Translations under genes and position numbers: made by a program | Shown: piece by piece, positions 51,980-61,032 of the stretch | Layout of the letters: every line of letters starts with the position of its first letter | Position numbering within the stretch: position 1 is the stretch's first letter | Notes under the pieces: generated by a model | Seen by the model: the letters and a program-made list of their open reading frames with translations, nothing else | What the model was told of the DNA's origin: nothing | Database searches by the model: none | Source of the DNA: Gracilimonas sp. | Lineage (GTDB): Bacteria; Bacteroidota; Rhodothermia; Balneolales; Balneolaceae | DNA length: 64,000 nucleotides | Reading direction: 5' to 3' | NCBI RefSeq assembly: GCF_014762685.1 | Contig: NZ_JABURM010000005.1 | Span: 744,001-808,000 of the forward strand

Positions 51980-53527
51980 ATGAACAGGAAAGATTTAATA
52001 CTCACAGGTATTTTGTTGGTCATGATCGGTATTACTGCTGGTACCCTGATAGCACTTTATACTATAAACGAAGAATTAGCACCTTTATCAGAGGTTCGGA
52101 CTACTGAAATAACACGCAGCGGTGAACCTTTCATCAGTGATGAAGCTCTCGAGGGTGCCGATGCCCGTTTCTTGTTCAAAAAAATTGCGGAAGAAGTCAC
52201 GCCAACCGTGGTTTATATTGAAGCGATTGTCCCGATCGAAGGTGCAATTCCTAATGATGAGAATCACGAGTTTGAAGAAGAGGATGAAGATGGAGAAAGC
52301 ATTTGGGATCGCCTTATGCCCCGCAGAGCACGAACAGTAGGCTCAGGTGTTTTGATAACTTCAGACGGTTATATTTTAACCAATAATCATGTGATAGATG
52401 GTGCGGTAGAAAAAGGATTAACGGTAGTGCTAAGTGACAAAAGAGAGTATCGGGCTAAAGTTGTAGGGTTTGATTCCAGCACGGATCTTGCCGTCATAAA
52501 AATTAATGGAACTAATTTTCCGAATGCTACCATAGGAGATTCGGAAACACTGGATGTGGGCGAATGGGTATTGGCAATTGGTAATCCATTTAGGTTAAGA
52601 TCCACAGTAACAGCCGGTATTGTAAGTGCTTTGAGCCGGGATGTTCAGATTATTAATGATCAGATGCGCATTGAGAGTTTTATACAAACGGATGCGGCTA
52701 TTAATAAGGGGAACAGTGGTGGAGCTTTGGTAAACACCAGTGGTCAGCTTATTGGAATAAACACCGCTATTGCTTCACAAACAGGGGCTTACCAGGGCTA
52801 TGGATTTGCTGTCCCGAGTAATCTTGCCATTAAAGTAGCAGAAGACTTAATTGAACATGGACAAGTTCAACGGGCTTTGCTGGGTGTAACAATCGCAGGG
52901 GTTGACTATGACAGAGCTGTTGAAAAAGGGATGGAAACAGTTCGAGGAGTCGAGATTTTGAATGTAGTGCAGGATGGAGCGGCTTCGGAATCAGGTATCC
53001 GGCCAGGTGATGTAGTGCTTCAGGTTAATGGGGTAGAAGTAAATGAAGCAAACCAATTGCAACAGCAGGTAGCGGTTTTGCGCCCCGGAGAAACAGTAAA
53101 TCTAAGTATTTTACGTGAGGGGAAAATTATCCAGAAGAATGTTGCACTTAAATTGTTAGAGCGCGAAACCATTCCCGAAATCACTTCAAATGAAGAACCC
53201 ATCATTCCGGATGAAATACCTGAAGGAAATAATGAAGGGGCAATGTACAGAGATTTTGAGTTGGGTTTTAGAGTTATGGCTTTGGCCACTCCGAAAGACC
53301 CGGAAAAATTTGATTTATATGTTGACCGGGTTTATCAAGGTACAGAAGCCTGGAACCGGGGATTGAGAGCAGATCAACAAATTTTAAAAATAGAGGAAGA
53401 AAAGGTTGAAGATCTCACAGGTTTAGAAGAACTTATGCACCGCAATTTGAATGATAAAGGTTCGGTGATGCTCGAGATTATAAACGAGGATGGCGCTCGG
53501 GGTTTTATCCAGCTAAAAAAGAAGTAA
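51980..53527 (+). CDS. HtrA/DegP-like serine protease with PDZ domains
   Basis: A 515-residue periplasmic protease anchored by an N-terminal helix (about 7-28). The trypsin-like domain has His137 (TNNHVIDG), Asp169 (SSTDLAVIK) and Ser246 (NKGNSGGALVN). An acidic insert FEEEDEDGESIWD lies before the protease core. A PDZ domain follows at about 275-375 (GLLGV-type ALLGVTIAGVDYD, then GAASESGIRPGDVVLQVNGVEV), and a second PDZ-like unit at about 430-510 (GTEAWNRGLRADQQILKIEE). It probably degrades misfolded envelope proteins. It abuts the LPP20 gene with no gap. Confidence 0.93.
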   Translation: MNRKDLILTGILLVMIGITAGTLIALYTINEELAPLSEVRTTEITRSGEPFISDEALEGADARFLFKKIAEEVTPTVVYIEAIVPIEGAIPNDENHEFEEEDEDGESIWDRLMPRRARTVGSGVLITSDGYILTNNHVIDGAVEKGLTVVLSDKREYRAKVVGFDSSTDLAVIKINGTNFPNATIGDSETLDVGEWVLAIGNPFRLRSTVTAGIVSALSRDVQIINDQMRIESFIQTDAAINKGNSGGALVNTSGQLIGINTAIASQTGAYQGYGFAVPSNLAIKVAEDLIEHGQVQRALLGVTIAGVDYDRAVEKGMETVRGVEILNVVQDGAASESGIRPGDVVLQVNGVEVNEANQLQQQVAVLRPGETVNLSILREGKIIQKNVALKLLERETIPEITSNEEPIIPDEIPEGNNEGAMYRDFELGFRVMALATPKDPEKFDLYVDRVYQGTEAWNRGLRADQQILKIEEEKVEDLTGLEELMHRNLNDKGSVMLEIINEDGARGFIQLKKK

Positions 53528-54076
53528 ATGTCGAATATTTTTAAGGGATTATTTTTTGGTATCGTGTTGGTAGTTATAACTGGATTATCCGCCTGTTCAA
53601 CCTCCGAAAAAACCACTACTGTGGATGTGGGCACCTCAGGTGATAGTTATCCGTCTTGGTATGTACCTTCAGGATTTGGGGCAGATTCCCTGACATTCCA
53701 TGGTTTTGCAACTGCGGTATCATCTGATTCTGTTATAGCCATGGCAAATGCGGAACTTCAGGCACGCATCAATCTTGAAAGTAACATAGCTGAAAAGATG
53801 GAATCTGTTCGCAAAGAGTTGGAAGAAAACGGATCATCTGCAGTTACGAATACTGATTTTATTCTCATCTTACGAAATGCTCATAATGAGGTTCAAACTG
53901 CTGCAACAAGCGAGGATAAATCTTCTCACAAAGAAGACAGGGGGTATCGTGGATTTGCAAAAGTTTCCATTACCAAAATCGATTTGGAATCTTTGCTTAA
54001 GGACGGTTTCAGTGGGCACCCAAATTATTGGAGAGAGCTTAATTCATCAGCTTTATTTGCCGAAGAAATTAATTGA
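53528..54076 (+). CDS. LPP20-family lipoprotein
   Basis: A 182-residue lipoprotein. The lipobox is GLSACSTSE with Cys23. The mature part shows the LPP20 pattern: YPSWYVPS, then FHGFATAVSSDSVIAMANAELQARINLESNIAEKMESV, and a later GYRGFAKVSITKID. Family members have a Slp-like fold and unknown function. The gene starts directly at the stop of the HtrA gene, so translation is likely coupled. Confidence 0.88.
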   Translation: MSNIFKGLFFGIVLVVITGLSACSTSEKTTTVDVGTSGDSYPSWYVPSGFGADSLTFHGFATAVSSDSVIAMANAELQARINLESNIAEKMESVRKELEENGSSAVTNTDFILILRNAHNEVQTAATSEDKSSHKEDRGYRGFAKVSITKIDLESLLKDGFSGHPNYWRELNSSALFAEEIN

Positions 54077-54246
54077 CCTGCATCGCTATTTCTCCAGTGC
54101 CAATTTCCTGATTCTTCTGTCAGCTTAAATATTACTCACCCCGATATGCTGAATATTTACAAAATTTAGATATACACCGCTTTCTTAAGAACAAATTAAT
54201 GCGGTTATTGTCACCATCAAAAAACTTAAAAATCAGAACATCTGCT

Positions 54247-55608
54247 ATGAGAAAACAATTACTATTGTTGGCGCTGTTGTTTGTGGGGTTAAGTTTTCAG
54301 GGTATTTTCGCCCAATCTACTCCCGCACACGCGCTAAAGAACGTAACCATTCATAATGCCGATGGCTCCACGATCGAGTCAGCCACCATTGTGTGGCGCG
54401 ACGGCGTGATTGAAGCCATTGGAACCAATGCAAACATCCCATTCGATGCCTTTGAGATTGACGGGGGCGACAGCCTTCACGTTTATCCGGGCTTTATCGA
54501 TGGATTTTCAATCTGGGGAAGTCCTGACCTGCCTCGGTCACAAGATTTACCTCGCTTGGATGAGCCGGGGAATCCGCCGTTTGACCGTGCCGGGGTTCAG
54601 CCAGAACGAAAACCATCTGAGCTTTTAAAGGATGACAAGAACTTTGAAGCGGGAATGAAAGCAGGCTTCACAACTGCGGCATTATATCCAAACGGATATA
54701 TGTTACCTGGACAAGTGGAGGCATTTTACTTATCTGCCAATCATTCTGATGTTGACCTTATAAAAGAAAGCATAGGGTTGGCCGGATCATTTGACACGGC
54801 ACCCGGAGGATGGGGTAGTGGAGCATATCCTTCTACGTTGATGGGGGTGATGGCTAAATTCAGGCAAGTAATGTTTGATGCCATAGCGCTTCAGCAACAT
54901 ATAAATTATTATAAACAGAATCCTGAAATGCCGGCGCCTGACCGCAGCAACGTTTTAGAAGCCATGTTTCCATTGGTAAACAACTCGGCTCCCTTGTTTT
55001 TTGAAGTGGACTCCAAAGAGCATATCGAGAGATTATTTAAGCTTCAGGATGAGTTTGGGTTTGACGCAGTGATTGTTTCCGGAAAAGAAGCCTATGCCAA
55101 AGCGGAGGAGTTGAAACAGCGAAACATTCCGGTATTGGCTGGTATAGACTTTACCGATGCGCCAAAATGGTATGAAGAAGAGAAGAAAGAAGAAGATCCG
55201 GATGAAAAAGAGGAAGAAGTTTCTGAAGAAGAGGAAGAAGAAATTTCTGAAGAAGAACAAGCTTATCGTGAGAAGCGATTGGAAGCCTGGAAAGCGGAAG
55301 TCACAAATATCAAAAAACTGATGGATGCCGGTGTTTCTGTAGGCTATGCTTCGGCTGGTCTTGAACTCAAAGATCTCTCCAAAAAACTCAAAATCCTGTT
55401 GGATGAAGGAGGGCTTTCCGAGAATGATGTGGTTTCCCTGATGACCATAAATACATCAAATATTCTTGGTTTGAATCGTACTCATGGAAGTCTTGAAAGA
55501 GGTAAGAATGCCAGTTTCTCGGTATTTGATAAAGCCATGTCGGAAGATAAAGCAAAAGTGCTGCACAGCATTTCGAACGGTATTATTCACGAATTTAATG
55601 GGAATTAA
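54247..55608 (+). CDS. Amidohydrolase-family paralogue 1, metal motif missing
   Basis: A 453-residue exported protein; I start it at the ATG at 54247 (signal LLLLALLFVGLSFQGIFAQ). Overall it matches the amidohydrolase superfamily: an N-terminal beta sandwich (HALKNVTIHNADGSTIESATIVWRDG), then VYPGFIDGFSIWG where active members have PGxIDxHxH, and the C-terminal HGSLERGKNASFSVFD. The HxH pair that binds the first metal is thus replaced by FSI, so it is probably not catalytically normal. A highly acidic insert (EEEDPDEKEEEVSEEEEEE type) lies at about 325-345. It is the first of three tandem paralogues. Confidence 0.85.
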   Translation: MRKQLLLLALLFVGLSFQGIFAQSTPAHALKNVTIHNADGSTIESATIVWRDGVIEAIGTNANIPFDAFEIDGGDSLHVYPGFIDGFSIWGSPDLPRSQDLPRLDEPGNPPFDRAGVQPERKPSELLKDDKNFEAGMKAGFTTAALYPNGYMLPGQVEAFYLSANHSDVDLIKESIGLAGSFDTAPGGWGSGAYPSTLMGVMAKFRQVMFDAIALQQHINYYKQNPEMPAPDRSNVLEAMFPLVNNSAPLFFEVDSKEHIERLFKLQDEFGFDAVIVSGKEAYAKAEELKQRNIPVLAGIDFTDAPKWYEEEKKEEDPDEKEEEVSEEEEEEISEEEQAYREKRLEAWKAEVTNIKKLMDAGVSVGYASAGLELKDLSKKLKILLDEGGLSENDVVSLMTINTSNILGLNRTHGSLERGKNASFSVFDKAMSEDKAKVLHSISNGIIHEFNGN

Positions 55609-55612
55609 GAAT

Positions 55613-57013
55613 ATGAAGAAACTGATAACACTATGTATGATCGCAGCCTTTGCAATTACTGCACAAGCGCAGGATAAAGGCTCGGTTCTTATTCAAAACG
55701 CAACGGTAATCACTGTTACCAACGGTGATTTGGAAGAAACGGATGTACTCATCCGGGATGGGATTATTCGAGAGATCGGAAAAGATCTCAGTGCCCCACG
55801 TGGAGTTGAGACCGTAGATGCCACCGGTAAATTTGTAATGCCCGGTATCATTGATGCTCACTCTCACTTAAACGGAGTAGATATCAATGAAGCTCGAAAC
55901 CCGGTTACGGCCGAGGTTACCATGGAAGAATCTGTAGATCCCAATGAAGTGGGTATCTATCACGCACTGGCCGGTGGAGCAACCACCATTCATCTGATGC
56001 ACGGTTCGGCCAACGTAATTGGTGGTCAGGGAGAAACCCTGAAACTTAGATACGGAGCCTCTCAGGAAGGAATGAAATTTGAAGGAGCCAAGCGTACCAT
56101 CAAGTTTGCTTTGGGTGAGAATCCTACCCGTGTACACGGACAAGGAAACGGCGTACAGCCCCGAACCCGAATGGGTGTTGAGCAGGTTGTTCGCGGTCAC
56201 TTTGACGAAGCTCTCGATTACAAGCGTAAAAGAGAGGCTTATTTAGAGGCCAAAGCCCAATATGATCGCCGCGGTCGTGGCACTCCTCCGGTTCCTGTTG
56301 CTGAAAACCTGAGATATGAAGTGCTGAATGATATCATTGAAGGTGAGATTTTTGTTCACTGTCATTCCTATCGTGCCGATGAGATCCTGATGCTGATGCG
56401 GGTTTTCAATGATTATGGAATTGAAAACTATACCTTCCAGCATGCCAATGAAGCCTTCAAGGTAGCGAATGAATTGGCAAAGAATGGAGCTATGACCTCC
56501 GTATTCTCCGACTGGTGGGCCTATAAGTTTGAGGTGTACTACTCAACAGCTTACAATGCTTCTATCCTGAATGCGAATGGGGTAGTGAACAGTATAAATA
56601 GTGACAATGATCAACTACTGAGAACGCTGAATCATGAAGCGGCTAAAGTTGTACGATACGGTGACACTTCAGTGAATGACGCCATCAAGATGATCACCCT
56701 GCACCCGGCTATTCAGTTGGGAATTGATGATCGTGTGGGAAGTATTGAAGAAGGCAAACACGGTGATGTGGTAGTTTGGGACGGACATCCGCTCAGTATT
56801 TACAGCAAAGCTGAAATGACCTTCGTAGATGGAACCAAATACTTTGATTTGGCGAATGATCCTGATGATATGAGGATCCAGATCAACCCCGGTGCCGATT
56901 TCGATGACGGTTCCAACTTCCGAAAGATCGTGGATAACAGAGATGAAGATGCCTGTATTCAGGACACATTCATTCTTTTACAGAATCAGGCTCAAACACA
57001 CGTACATAACTAA
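55613..57013 (+). CDS. Amidohydrolase-family paralogue 2, metal motif intact
   Basis: A 466-residue exported hydrolase with a signal peptide (ITLCMIAAFAITAQAQ). The metal-binding blocks are complete: MPGIIDAHSHL (HxH), EIFVHCHSYRADEI, TFQHANEAFKVA and the aspartate in NSINSDNDQ. GSIEEGKHGDVVVWDGHPLS is the C-terminal sandwich. It could hydrolyse a cyclic amide, a dipeptide or a similar substrate. It is encoded four bases after paralogue 1 and 15 before paralogue 3, and it is presumably the active member of the set. Confidence 0.9.
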   Translation: MKKLITLCMIAAFAITAQAQDKGSVLIQNATVITVTNGDLEETDVLIRDGIIREIGKDLSAPRGVETVDATGKFVMPGIIDAHSHLNGVDINEARNPVTAEVTMEESVDPNEVGIYHALAGGATTIHLMHGSANVIGGQGETLKLRYGASQEGMKFEGAKRTIKFALGENPTRVHGQGNGVQPRTRMGVEQVVRGHFDEALDYKRKREAYLEAKAQYDRRGRGTPPVPVAENLRYEVLNDIIEGEIFVHCHSYRADEILMLMRVFNDYGIENYTFQHANEAFKVANELAKNGAMTSVFSDWWAYKFEVYYSTAYNASILNANGVVNSINSDNDQLLRTLNHEAAKVVRYGDTSVNDAIKMITLHPAIQLGIDDRVGSIEEGKHGDVVVWDGHPLSIYSKAEMTFVDGTKYFDLANDPDDMRIQINPGADFDDGSNFRKIVDNRDEDACIQDTFILLQNQAQTHVHN

Positions 57014-57028
57014 ACAGGAGACAGAAAC

Positions 57029-58351
57029 ATGAAGAAACTCAATATATTTGCTGTAATTGTTGCTCTGCTGTTTGGTTTAACGGCCACAGCGGAAGCTCAG
57101 ATAACCGATAAACCTGAATTTGGCAAGTTTGCCATAACAGGAGCCACTATTCATACCGTAACAAACGGAACGATTGAAGGCGGTATAATTTTGATTGACG
57201 GAGAAGATATTGCGTTTGTTGGTCAAAATGTAAAAATCACAAATGAATACACCCGTATTGATGCTACCGGTAAACACGTATACCCGGGTTTTATTGACGG
57301 CTGGTCCGGTTTGGGACTGGTCGAAGTCTCAGCCGTTGCCGTTACAGTTGATAATGCTGAATTGGGTCAGTTCAATCCACATATGTATGCCTTTACAGCG
57401 TTTAATCCACACAGTGCTTCGGTACCTGTGACTCGTGTAAGCGGTGTTACAACCGTTCTTTCGCATCCTAGTTCTGGAAGTATTTCCGGAAAGGCAGCCG
57501 TAATGGATCTTTGGGGGTATTCTCCGGATTCAATGGCGGTCAAGAAAAGTGGTGCCTTGGTTATGAATCTTCCCTCATCTTCAGGAGGTGGATGGTGGGA
57601 TGACCGCAGCGAGGAAGAAATCAAAAAGGAATACGAGAAGGACCTGAAGGAAATAAACGACTTTTTGGATAAAGCTCGTTTTTATGATCGTATGATGAAA
57701 GCATATGAAGCAGATCCTTCCGGAAAAACCAAGCCGGATCATGATCCAAGAATGGAAGCTATGAGAGAGGTTCTTTCCGGAGAAGTCCCGGTTGTAATCT
57801 CAGTAAATGATGAGAAAGAAATTCTGGATGCCCTTGAATGGATTAAAAACCATGATGAGATGCGGTTTATCTTTGAAGGGGTAAACGAAGGTTGGCGTGT
57901 AGCCGAAGAAATTGCTGAAGCCGGTATTCCGGTTTTAACAACCACTCTTTATACTCCTTCCCGGGATTATGATAATTATCAGCGTCCTTACCAAAATCCG
58001 GGCTTAATGGCGGAAGCCGGAGTAAAAGTGGCTATTGTTTCAGATGATACCGAAAACTCTCGCAACACTCCGTTTGAGGCAGGGTATGCTGCTGCTTATG
58101 GCATGGATGTTGAAGAAGCCTTAAAAGCTGTAACTATCAACCCTGCTGAAATTTTTGGGGTTGATGACCGGCTGGGCTCACTGGAAGAGGGTAAACAAGC
58201 CAACTTGTTTATTTCGGATGGTGACCCTTTTGAACCTATGACAAAGATTGAGCAGGTATTTATCAAAGGAAATAAAATTCCAATGGATAGTCGTCATATT
58301 CAGCTCTACCAAGAATTCCTGGATAGAGATGCAGTAAATGTAAATAAATGA
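57029..58351 (+). CDS. Amidohydrolase-family paralogue 3, metal motif missing
   Basis: A 440-residue exported paralogue with a good Shine-Dalgarno (AGGAG, eight bases from the ATG) and signal peptide (IVALLFGLTATAEAQ). The place of HxH reads YPGFIDGWSGLGLVEV. Residues 120-235 have many charged residues (RSEEEIKKEYEKDLKEIND). The C-terminal half keeps DDRLGSLEEGKQANLFISDGDPF, the usual end of the amidohydrolase sandwich. It likely forms a complex with, or structurally supports, paralogue 2; that is inference. Confidence 0.85.
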   Translation: MKKLNIFAVIVALLFGLTATAEAQITDKPEFGKFAITGATIHTVTNGTIEGGIILIDGEDIAFVGQNVKITNEYTRIDATGKHVYPGFIDGWSGLGLVEVSAVAVTVDNAELGQFNPHMYAFTAFNPHSASVPVTRVSGVTTVLSHPSSGSISGKAAVMDLWGYSPDSMAVKKSGALVMNLPSSSGGGWWDDRSEEEIKKEYEKDLKEINDFLDKARFYDRMMKAYEADPSGKTKPDHDPRMEAMREVLSGEVPVVISVNDEKEILDALEWIKNHDEMRFIFEGVNEGWRVAEEIAEAGIPVLTTTLYTPSRDYDNYQRPYQNPGLMAEAGVKVAIVSDDTENSRNTPFEAGYAAAYGMDVEEALKAVTINPAEIFGVDDRLGSLEEGKQANLFISDGDPFEPMTKIEQVFIKGNKIPMDSRHIQLYQEFLDRDAVNVNK

Positions 58352-58420
58352 CAACCGAAAGCTGAAGGAGCGATGTTAACTCTTTCTGCTGTCATTGGTA
58401 ACATTGAAAATTTCAAAAAA

Positions 58421-58450
58421 GACCCGCTTGCTTACAGGCGGGTTTTTTTA
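58421..58450 (+). terminator. Intrinsic terminator after amidohydrolase cluster
   Basis: ACCCGC (58422-58427) pairs with GCGGGT (58438-58443), with further internal pairs (TG/CA), followed by a run of seven T. Confidence 0.9.
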
Positions 58451-58517
58451 TTTCACATGCAGTGAAAATATCACGATATTCAGCCCGAATTTCAGTTGTA
58501 CCAAAGAAGTAGTTTTT

Positions 58518-59888
58518 ATGAAAGATTTTATCCGCATTGCATCGGGACAAGGTTTCTGGGGTGATCTCCCTAATGCCCCCGTAAACCAAGCTAAAAAAGG
58601 GCCTATTGATTATTTGGTAATGGATTACCTTGCCGAGGTTACAATGTCCATTATGCAAAAACAACGAATGCGAAATCCGGATTGGGGATATGCCAGGGAT
58701 TTTGTGAATGTTGTGGAACAGGTGCTGCCGGAAATTAAAAACGACGGCATCAAGGTAATCAGCAATGCAGGCGGGGTAAATCCTATGGCTTGCAAAGATG
58801 AAATCCTGAAAGTAGCAAAAGAAAAAGGTTACTCCGGTTTAAAAGTTGCGGTTGTGGATGGGGATGATATCCTTCATCAAATAGATGAATTGATAGCGGA
58901 TGGACACGAATTGAAGAATATGGATGATGGCCGTCCCATCTCTACAATAAAGGATCAATTATTGAGTGCCAATGTATATTTTGGGTGTCAGCCTATCGTT
59001 GAAGCTCTTGCGAAAGATGCAGATGTAATCATTACTGGCCGTGTTACCGATACCGGCCTGACTTTGGCTCCTATGATCCATGAATTTGGCTGGGAATATG
59101 ACGATTTTGATAAAATGGCTGTTGGTACTATCGCAGGGCATATATTAGAATGCGGTGCCCAATCATCAGGTGGAAATTTTACGGACTGGGAAAAAGTAGA
59201 AGATTTTGCGGATATCGGCTTCCCCATTGTTCAGGCTTATCCTGACGGTGAGTTTTTTGTAACAAAACATGAGGGAACCGGCGGTCTTGTAAGTGCCATG
59301 ACGGTGAAGGAGCAATTACTTTATGAAATTGGAAATCCGGCTGAATATATTACACCGGATGTAATAGCTGATTTTACCTCTATTCAAGTGGAAGAAACAG
59401 AAAAAAACATAGTAAAAGTATCAGGAATTAAAGGGCACTCGGATACTCCTACATACAAAGTCTCTGCCAGTTATAATGATGGCTACAAACTAGCCGCAAC
59501 ATTGGTTTACAGCTGGCCGGATGCTTTAAAAAAAGCCGTGAAAGGTGCAGAAATTTTAGAAAAACGAGCAGAATTACTTGATCTGAACTTCGATGAATTC
59601 CATAAAGAGTACATTGGATATAATGGAAATTCTGAAAAGCCGGTAACTGAAGAAGCCCTGAATACGGAGTATGATGAGATTCAGATGAGGGTTTCAGTAT
59701 CAGGAAAAAACAAAAGTGATTTAAATCGCTTCGGGATGGAAATCGCTCCACTTATCTTGACAGGTCCAAGTGGAGTAACGGGCTTTGCCGGAGGCCGCCC
59801 CAAGGCAAGTGATGTGGTGGCTTATTGGCCAGCCTTATTGGATAAGAAAGCAGTATCACCAAGAGTTACTTTATTCGAAATTAAATAA
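58518..59888 (+). CDS. AtuA-like (DUF1446) protein
   Basis: A 456-residue cytosolic protein of the acyclic terpene utilisation AtuA family (DUF1446). I start it at the ATG at 58518. Markers are IRIASGQGFWGDLPNAPV at the N-terminus, KVISNAGGVNPMACKDEIL, VITGRVTDTGLTLAPMIHEFGW, GTIAGHILECGAQSSGGNF and the end VTGFAGGRPKASDVVAYWP. The original AtuA is part of citronellol breakdown in Pseudomonas; here the surrounding genes do not suggest terpenes, so the substrate is open. It lies after a terminator and stands alone. Confidence 0.9.
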   Translation: MKDFIRIASGQGFWGDLPNAPVNQAKKGPIDYLVMDYLAEVTMSIMQKQRMRNPDWGYARDFVNVVEQVLPEIKNDGIKVISNAGGVNPMACKDEILKVAKEKGYSGLKVAVVDGDDILHQIDELIADGHELKNMDDGRPISTIKDQLLSANVYFGCQPIVEALAKDADVIITGRVTDTGLTLAPMIHEFGWEYDDFDKMAVGTIAGHILECGAQSSGGNFTDWEKVEDFADIGFPIVQAYPDGEFFVTKHEGTGGLVSAMTVKEQLLYEIGNPAEYITPDVIADFTSIQVEETEKNIVKVSGIKGHSDTPTYKVSASYNDGYKLAATLVYSWPDALKKAVKGAEILEKRAELLDLNFDEFHKEYIGYNGNSEKPVTEEALNTEYDEIQMRVSVSGKNKSDLNRFGMEIAPLILTGPSGVTGFAGGRPKASDVVAYWPALLDKKAVSPRVTLFEIK

Positions 59889-59962
59889 TATCAACTTTCA
59901 TGTATCATGAAGACATTTATTCGTGATTGTTATTCATGTATTCATGGCAAAATTAATTCACA

Positions 59963-61006
59963 ATGAAAATTGCGATAATAGGAGCAGGAATTTCCGGTTT
60001 GACCGCCGGAAGAGCATTGGCTAATGCAGGACACGAAGTAGTAGTGTTTGAAAAGAGCAGCGGATATGGCGGCCGCCTTTCAACCCGCTATGCAGGAGAT
60101 GATAACAAACAGAAATTGGATCATGGGGTGACTTTTTTTACAGCAGAGTCTCCTGAATTTAAACAGTTAGTTAGTGAATTATCGTCCAAGGGAATATTAT
60201 CAACTTGGGAGGGGAAATTTGCCCATAGAGATAAAGATGGAAAAGTAGATTTTCGTGAACCTGAAACTCCCTACTACATCGCAAAAGATGGAATGAATAC
60301 GATTGGAAAATTCTTAGGCCGCAATCTTGATATAAGGTTGAATGAGAAAGTAGGAGGATTGACTCATATTGGAGAGAATCGGCGCAAGAAAAAGAGCTGG
60401 ATGCTTAACTTTCCTACTGCTTTAACCGAAAGCGCGGATGCGGTTATTATATCAGCTCCGGCACGTCAAGCTTATGCATTACTAAACACTACCATTGATG
60501 AAATTGAGACATTAAAAATGGTTCGTGAAATTGACGAGGTAGAATACGAGTCCCAATTCACCTTTCTGACCGGTTTCAAAGAAAAAGACGGAGACATGCC
60601 GGAGTGGAATGCTTTGGAATGTGAAGATGATATTATTGAGTGGATCTCTAATGAGTCAACCAAACGGGACAGTGAAATTAAGAATCTTGTAGTGCATACT
60701 ACTTCTGAATTTGCCAAAAAACATCTCTATTCTGATCGAGAGAAGGTGGAAGAGCTGATCCTGGACAGGTTAACTTCTATTTTAGGAGGATGGGTTGCTT
60801 TATCAGACTGGAGGCAACTACATTTTTGGAGATATAGCCGTGCCATCAACCCACTTCCTCATGATTTTATGGAAATAAAAGGAAACGACACACCGCTTGC
60901 TTTGGTTGGAGGATATATGAATGGTAATACCGTTGAATCGGCATACCTGTCAGGATTGAAACTTGGAAAACACTGGGTGGAACAACTCTCTGATAAAACG
61001 AAATAA
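59963..61006 (+). CDS. FAD-dependent amine-oxidase/renalase-like oxidoreductase
   Basis: A 347-residue flavoprotein. The N-terminal Rossmann motif is IAIIGAGISGLTAGRALANAG, then VVVFEKSSGYGGRLSTRY, which is typical of the renalase-like subgroup. The C-terminal part has ALVGGYMNGNTVESAYLSG, the second FAD-binding strand-helix. The substrate is not known. It is followed after 26 bases by an ABC transporter gene, which may be in the same transcript. Confidence 0.87.
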   Translation: MKIAIIGAGISGLTAGRALANAGHEVVVFEKSSGYGGRLSTRYAGDDNKQKLDHGVTFFTAESPEFKQLVSELSSKGILSTWEGKFAHRDKDGKVDFREPETPYYIAKDGMNTIGKFLGRNLDIRLNEKVGGLTHIGENRRKKKSWMLNFPTALTESADAVIISAPARQAYALLNTTIDEIETLKMVREIDEVEYESQFTFLTGFKEKDGDMPEWNALECEDDIIEWISNESTKRDSEIKNLVVHTTSEFAKKHLYSDREKVEELILDRLTSILGGWVALSDWRQLHFWRYSRAINPLPHDFMEIKGNDTPLALVGGYMNGNTVESAYLSGLKLGKHWVEQLSDKTK

Positions 61007-61032
61007 AGATTAAGCCAATTACCGGATAAGGT

